Shown in pieces: positions 6,878 to 8,922 of a stretch of 8,922 bases of DNA (positions are counted from its first letter, which is position 1; each line of letters starts with the position of its first letter). Under the pieces are notes generated by a model, which saw nothing but the letters and a program-made list of their open reading frames with translations, had not been told where the DNA came from and searched no databases. Source of the stretch: Lachnospiraceae bacterium (lineage in GTDB: Bacteria > Bacillota > Clostridia > Lachnospirales > Lachnospiraceae). Position numbers and translations under genes: made by a program. The DNA is taken from assembly GCA_024691065.1 (NCBI GenBank), contig JAILOA010000124.1, positions 1 to 8,922 of the forward strand. Direction: 5' to 3'.

Positions 6878-6896
6878 GGGCATGATAGTGCACTGC

Positions 6897-6927
6897 GTTT
6901 ATTGGTATATGTTTATTGGTATATAAT
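6897..6927 (+). promoter_or_regulatory. Probable trmD promoter built on a 14-bp direct duplication
   Basis: GTTTATTGGTATAT occurs exactly twice in a row (6897-6910 and 6911-6924). The second copy runs into a consensus -10 TATAAT (6922-6927), 40 nt before trmD. The -35 at the right distance is weak (TTATTG, 6899-6904, 17-bp spacer). The duplication is certain; the promoter call is a reasonable inference because trmD follows a terminator and needs its own start. Confidence 0.55.
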
Positions 6928-6967
6928 GAGTCGGATTAAAGAATGTCTGACTTAATAAGGATTTATT

Positions 6968-7756
6968 ATGAATTTTTATTGTATGACTTTGTTTCCGGAA
7001 ATGATTGAAAATGCATTTTCAACCAGTATCACCGGGAGGGCTTGTAAAAACAACCTTTTAAGTATGGAAGCCATTAATATAAGGGATTATGCGGGAAATA
7101 AGCATAACAGGGTTGATGACTATCCATATGGGGGTTCCGCAGGGATGCTTATGCAGGCTGAGCCTGTCTATCGCTGTTATCAGGCTGTTCTTCGGAAAAT
7201 AATGCATTCGGATGCGCCGGGTGATGAAAATATTGATGTTTCGGGTGCGCCGGATGCTGAAAATAATGACATTTCTTTGGTAAAAAAGAAAGTCAGGGTT
7301 ATATATACAACTCCGATCGGGGAGGTGTTTACCCAAAAGAAGGCCGAGGAACTCTCGAAAGAGGAAAATTTGATTTTCCTATGCGGTCACTATGAAGGGA
7401 TTGATGAGAGAGTTATAGAGGAAATTGTTACCGATTACATTTCCATAGGGGATTATGTACTGACCGGTGGCGAGCTTCCTGCATTGGTTATGATGGATTC
7501 TATCGCAAGACTTGTTCCGGGAGTGCTTAACAATACGGTATCTGCAAGGTATGAGTCACATTCGGACGGGCTACTTGAATATCCACAATATACAAGGCCT
7601 GAAATCTGGCGTGATAAAAAGGTGCCGGAAATTCTTCTTTCGGGACATCATAAGAAAATTGCGGAGTGGTATAAGGAACAGGCAATTGAGAGAACCAGGA
7701 AATTCAGACCTGATATGTATGAAGCATGGGTTAAAAATAATCCGGAAGATAAATAA
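6968..7756 (+). CDS. trmD: tRNA (guanine37-N1)-methyltransferase TrmD
   Basis: TrmD transfers a methyl group from S-adenosylmethionine to N1 of G37 beside the anticodon, preventing +1 frameshifts. It is a SPOUT-family dimer with a trefoil knot. Motifs seen: TLFPEM (7-12), IRDYAGNKHNRVDDYPYGGSAGM (38-60), LCGHYEGIDERV (138-149), the knot ISIGDYVLTGGELP (158-171), RLVPGVL with the conserved Arg181, LLEYPQYTRP (202-211) and VPEILLSGHH (219-228). The 262 residues slightly exceed the usual 240-250, because of an insert at about 79-108 made of a duplicated 11-residue unit. The catalytic Asp of E. coli (Asp169, in EDSF) aligns with Glu196 (YESHS). AAGGA (6957-6961) lies 6 nt before the ATG. rimM and rplS, its usual neighbours, are absent here. 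Confidence 0.97.
   Translation: MNFYCMTLFPEMIENAFSTSITGRACKNNLLSMEAINIRDYAGNKHNRVDDYPYGGSAGMLMQAEPVYRCYQAVLRKIMHSDAPGDENIDVSGAPDAENNDISLVKKKVRVIYTTPIGEVFTQKKAEELSKEENLIFLCGHYEGIDERVIEEIVTDYISIGDYVLTGGELPALVMMDSIARLVPGVLNNTVSARYESHSDGLLEYPQYTRPEIWRDKKVPEILLSGHHKKIAEWYKEQAIERTRKFRPDMYEAWVKNNPEDK
7211..7276 (+). repeat. 33-bp in-frame tandem duplication inside trmD
   Basis: The units at 7211-7243 and 7244-7276 agree at 26 of 33 bases. They encode DAPGDENIDVS and GAPDAENNDIS. The tract is in the loop between the SAM-domain helix ending VLRKIMH and the strand VRVIYTTP, where the family normally has a short turn. Confidence 0.88.
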
Positions 7757-7912
7757 TTATCATAATAATGTTTGATTAAAATAATTCGGGAGATAAATAG
7801 TTCTAACGACGATGTTAATTAAACAATTTTGAAGATAAACAGTTTTAACGATGACGTTTAAAAAAATTCTGAAGTTGATATATTTTCACGATAATGTTGA
7901 ATGAAAATAATT
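7735..7912. repeat. Decaying tandem array of 40-44 bp units starting in the trmD 3' end
   Basis: Units begin near 7735, 7779, 7821 and 7861, with a partial copy at about 7905. The first contains the last six trmD codons and the stop (NNPEDK, stop). The second repeats this as NNSGDK, stop, and the third reads NNFEDKQ in the same alignment, so the array looks like repeated duplication of the gene's tail. The later copies are more diverged. This array, the terminator at 8020 and the leader of the next gene make up the roughly 400-bp gap after trmD. Confidence 0.85.
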
Positions 7913-7943
7913 GTTAATAATACATTTAATATAATTAACTTTT

Positions 7944-7985
7944 AGGAAATATATTAAGATTTTCTGAGTTTTCGCTACATTTCCT
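7944..7985 (+). other. Possible long-range hairpin in the trmD 3' untranslated region
   Basis: AGGAAAT (7944-7950) can pair with ATTTCCT (7979-7985) across 28 bases, and an A-rich run follows. With 260 nt between the trmD stop and the terminator, a structured 3' region or a small RNA ending at 8049 is conceivable, but I see no promoter or known RNA family. Confidence 0.25.
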
Positions 7986-8019
7986 TTATAAAAAAATATC
8001 ATTATGTTAGACTTTTATT

Positions 8020-8049
8020 CGCAGGGTTAATTACCCTGCGTTTTTGTTT
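8020..8049 (+). terminator. Intrinsic terminator of trmD
   Basis: CGCAGGG (8020-8026) pairs with CCCTGCG (8034-8040), with one more T-A pair and a 5-nt loop. TTTTTGTTT (8041-8049) follows. It separates trmD from the surface-protein gene and gives trmD an unusually long 3' untranslated region. Confidence 0.92.
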
Positions 8050-8071
8050 CAAAACCATTTTTCTTTATTGA

Positions 8072-8101
8072 ATTTAATCAGGGGTGTGAGCTTGATTAAA
8101 T
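8072..8101. promoter_or_regulatory. Inverted repeat upstream of the GLUG protein (possible operator or leader hairpin)
   Basis: ATTTAATCA (8072-8080) and TGATTAAAT (8093-8101) form a perfect 9-bp inverted repeat with a 12-nt spacer, 55 nt before the start codon. The half-site size and spacing would suit a dimeric regulator or a leader hairpin. I found no clear sigma-A promoter nearby to decide between them. Confidence 0.4.
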
Positions 8102-8155
8102 GCAATAAGGGTAATGTAAAACATGCATATGTATTGACGAAAGTGAGGTAATGTA

Positions 8156-8922
8156 ATGAGAAACTTAAGTAACATTTTTAAGAAAAAGGCTTTACTTAGA
8201 GGAGTAAGTATGATTTCTGCCTTAGCGCTTGTTTTTACAGGTAATGTTATTCCTGAGGGGAAGGCTGATGCTGATGCTGCAACAGTTGTTGAAATAAGAA
8301 CCGCCGACGAGCTTAGAAAAGTTGGTGCCAGTCTGGATGCAACTTATATTCTTATGAATGACATTGATCTTTCAGATACCGTATACGGCGGCGCACATAC
8401 TAACGAAGGTGGATGGGTTCCTCTTGATAACTTTAACGGTACCTTCGATGGAAACGGCTATACCATTAAAAATTTGAACATTTATGCAAATGCAAATTTA
8501 GAAGAATATGAAGAGTATAACCTAGCTCTTTTTAAGAGTATTGACAGGGATGCAATAGTTAAAAATCTTAATATTCAGGTTAATATCAGTAAAGCTTCAA
8601 GCTTTGATGATAAGTTTGGTGCCATAGCTGGTTTTAATAACGGACATATTGAGAATTGTCATGTTTCAGGTGAGATTGCATGTAATCTTACAGCAGATCA
8701 GCTTACAAATCCTGATTATGATTTTGATGATGTTACAGATTCCGAAAGGGTTAGAATCGGTGGTGTTGCAGCAAGAAATCAAGGTACTATCAAAAACTGC
8801 TACAGTAACATTAATATAACCACAAATAATCCTGCTGCCTATGTAGGTGGTATTACAGGCGGTAATGCCGGCGGTGATAGCTATGATTCCTACAATACGG
8901 GTAAGATTTCAGCCGATAATAC
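8156..8922 (+). CDS. Secreted surface protein with GLUG-type repeats (3' truncated)
   Basis: The frame is open to the window edge (255 codons seen), so the C-terminus and any anchor are unknown. The N-terminus is a typical Sec signal peptide: basic region IFKKKALLR, hydrophobic core VSMISALALVFTG, and probable cleavage near residues 36-42 (KADADAA). Next comes a segment common in large clostridial adhesin-like proteins: ADELRKVGASLDATYILMND, then WVPLDNFNGTFDGNGYTIKN. Three GLUG-like repeats follow at about 154-175 (FGAIAGFNNGHIENCHVSG), 199-220 (IGGVAARNQGTIKNCY) and 229-252 (YVGGITGGNAGGDSYDSYNT). Such repeats form beta-solenoid-like extracellular structures; the ligand is unknown. GTGAGGT (8143-8149) lies 6 nt before the ATG. 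A second in-frame ATG at 8210 has an even better AGAGGAG at 8198-8204 but would lose the basic part of the signal peptide. Confidence 0.88.
   Translation, partial: MRNLSNIFKKKALLRGVSMISALALVFTGNVIPEGKADADAATVVEIRTADELRKVGASLDATYILMNDIDLSDTVYGGAHTNEGGWVPLDNFNGTFDGNGYTIKNLNIYANANLEEYEEYNLALFKSIDRDAIVKNLNIQVNISKASSFDDKFGAIAGFNNGHIENCHVSGEIACNLTADQLTNPDYDFDDVTDSERVRIGGVAARNQGTIKNCYSNINITTNNPAAYVGGITGGNAGGDSYDSYNTGKISADN

Noticed and set aside
7512..7775. Second plus-strand frame inside the trmD 3' half
   Set aside because: It is a frame-shifted shadow of strongly conserved trmD sequence.

Overview
The window looks like chromosomal DNA of a low-GC, Gram-positive clostridium, probably Lachnospiraceae-like (Butyrivibrio or a relative). 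This rests on AT-rich spacers, strong AGGAGG-type ribosome binding sites, sigma-A promoters, intrinsic terminators and the ffh-rpsP-khpA-trmD neighbourhood; the family assignment is inference. No phage, insertion sequence, CRISPR array, tRNA or rRNA is visible, and I do not see a new defence or biosynthetic system. The unusual content is in how ordinary genes have been rearranged and altered.

Left part (1-4310). A 5'-truncated lipase-class-3-like protein reads rightward. It has Gly where the GxSxG nucleophile Ser should be. It converges on rimM (leftward), whose terminator hairpin contains the rimM stop codon. Upstream of rimM lies a 155-bp array of eight 17-20 bp repeats, then a leftward membrane protein that joins a DUF975-like domain to an ABC_trans_CmpB (DUF1113) domain through a long linker. 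The linker holds four 13-residue repeats.

Middle part (4311-6766). A divergent promoter region contains a 42-bp tandem duplication and a near-consensus promoter for ffh (SRP54 GTPase). It is followed by rpsP (ribosomal protein S16) and khpA (KH-domain RNA-binding protein), ending at a strong terminator. These genes serve co-translational protein targeting, 30S assembly and RNA binding.

Right part (6767-8922). trmD (tRNA m1G37 methyltransferase) is a separate unit behind duplicated promoter DNA. Its 3' end is the first copy of a decaying 40-44 bp tandem array. After the trmD terminator, a secreted GLUG-repeat surface protein begins and runs off the window.

Two themes stand out. First, the usual ffh-rpsP-khpA-rimM-trmD-rplS order is broken: rimM has moved to the other side of ffh in inverted orientation, a terminator separates khpA from trmD, and rplS is not next to trmD. 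Second, tandem duplication is widespread. It occurs in four intergenic regions and inside two proteins, and RimM carries an 80-residue low-complexity insert.
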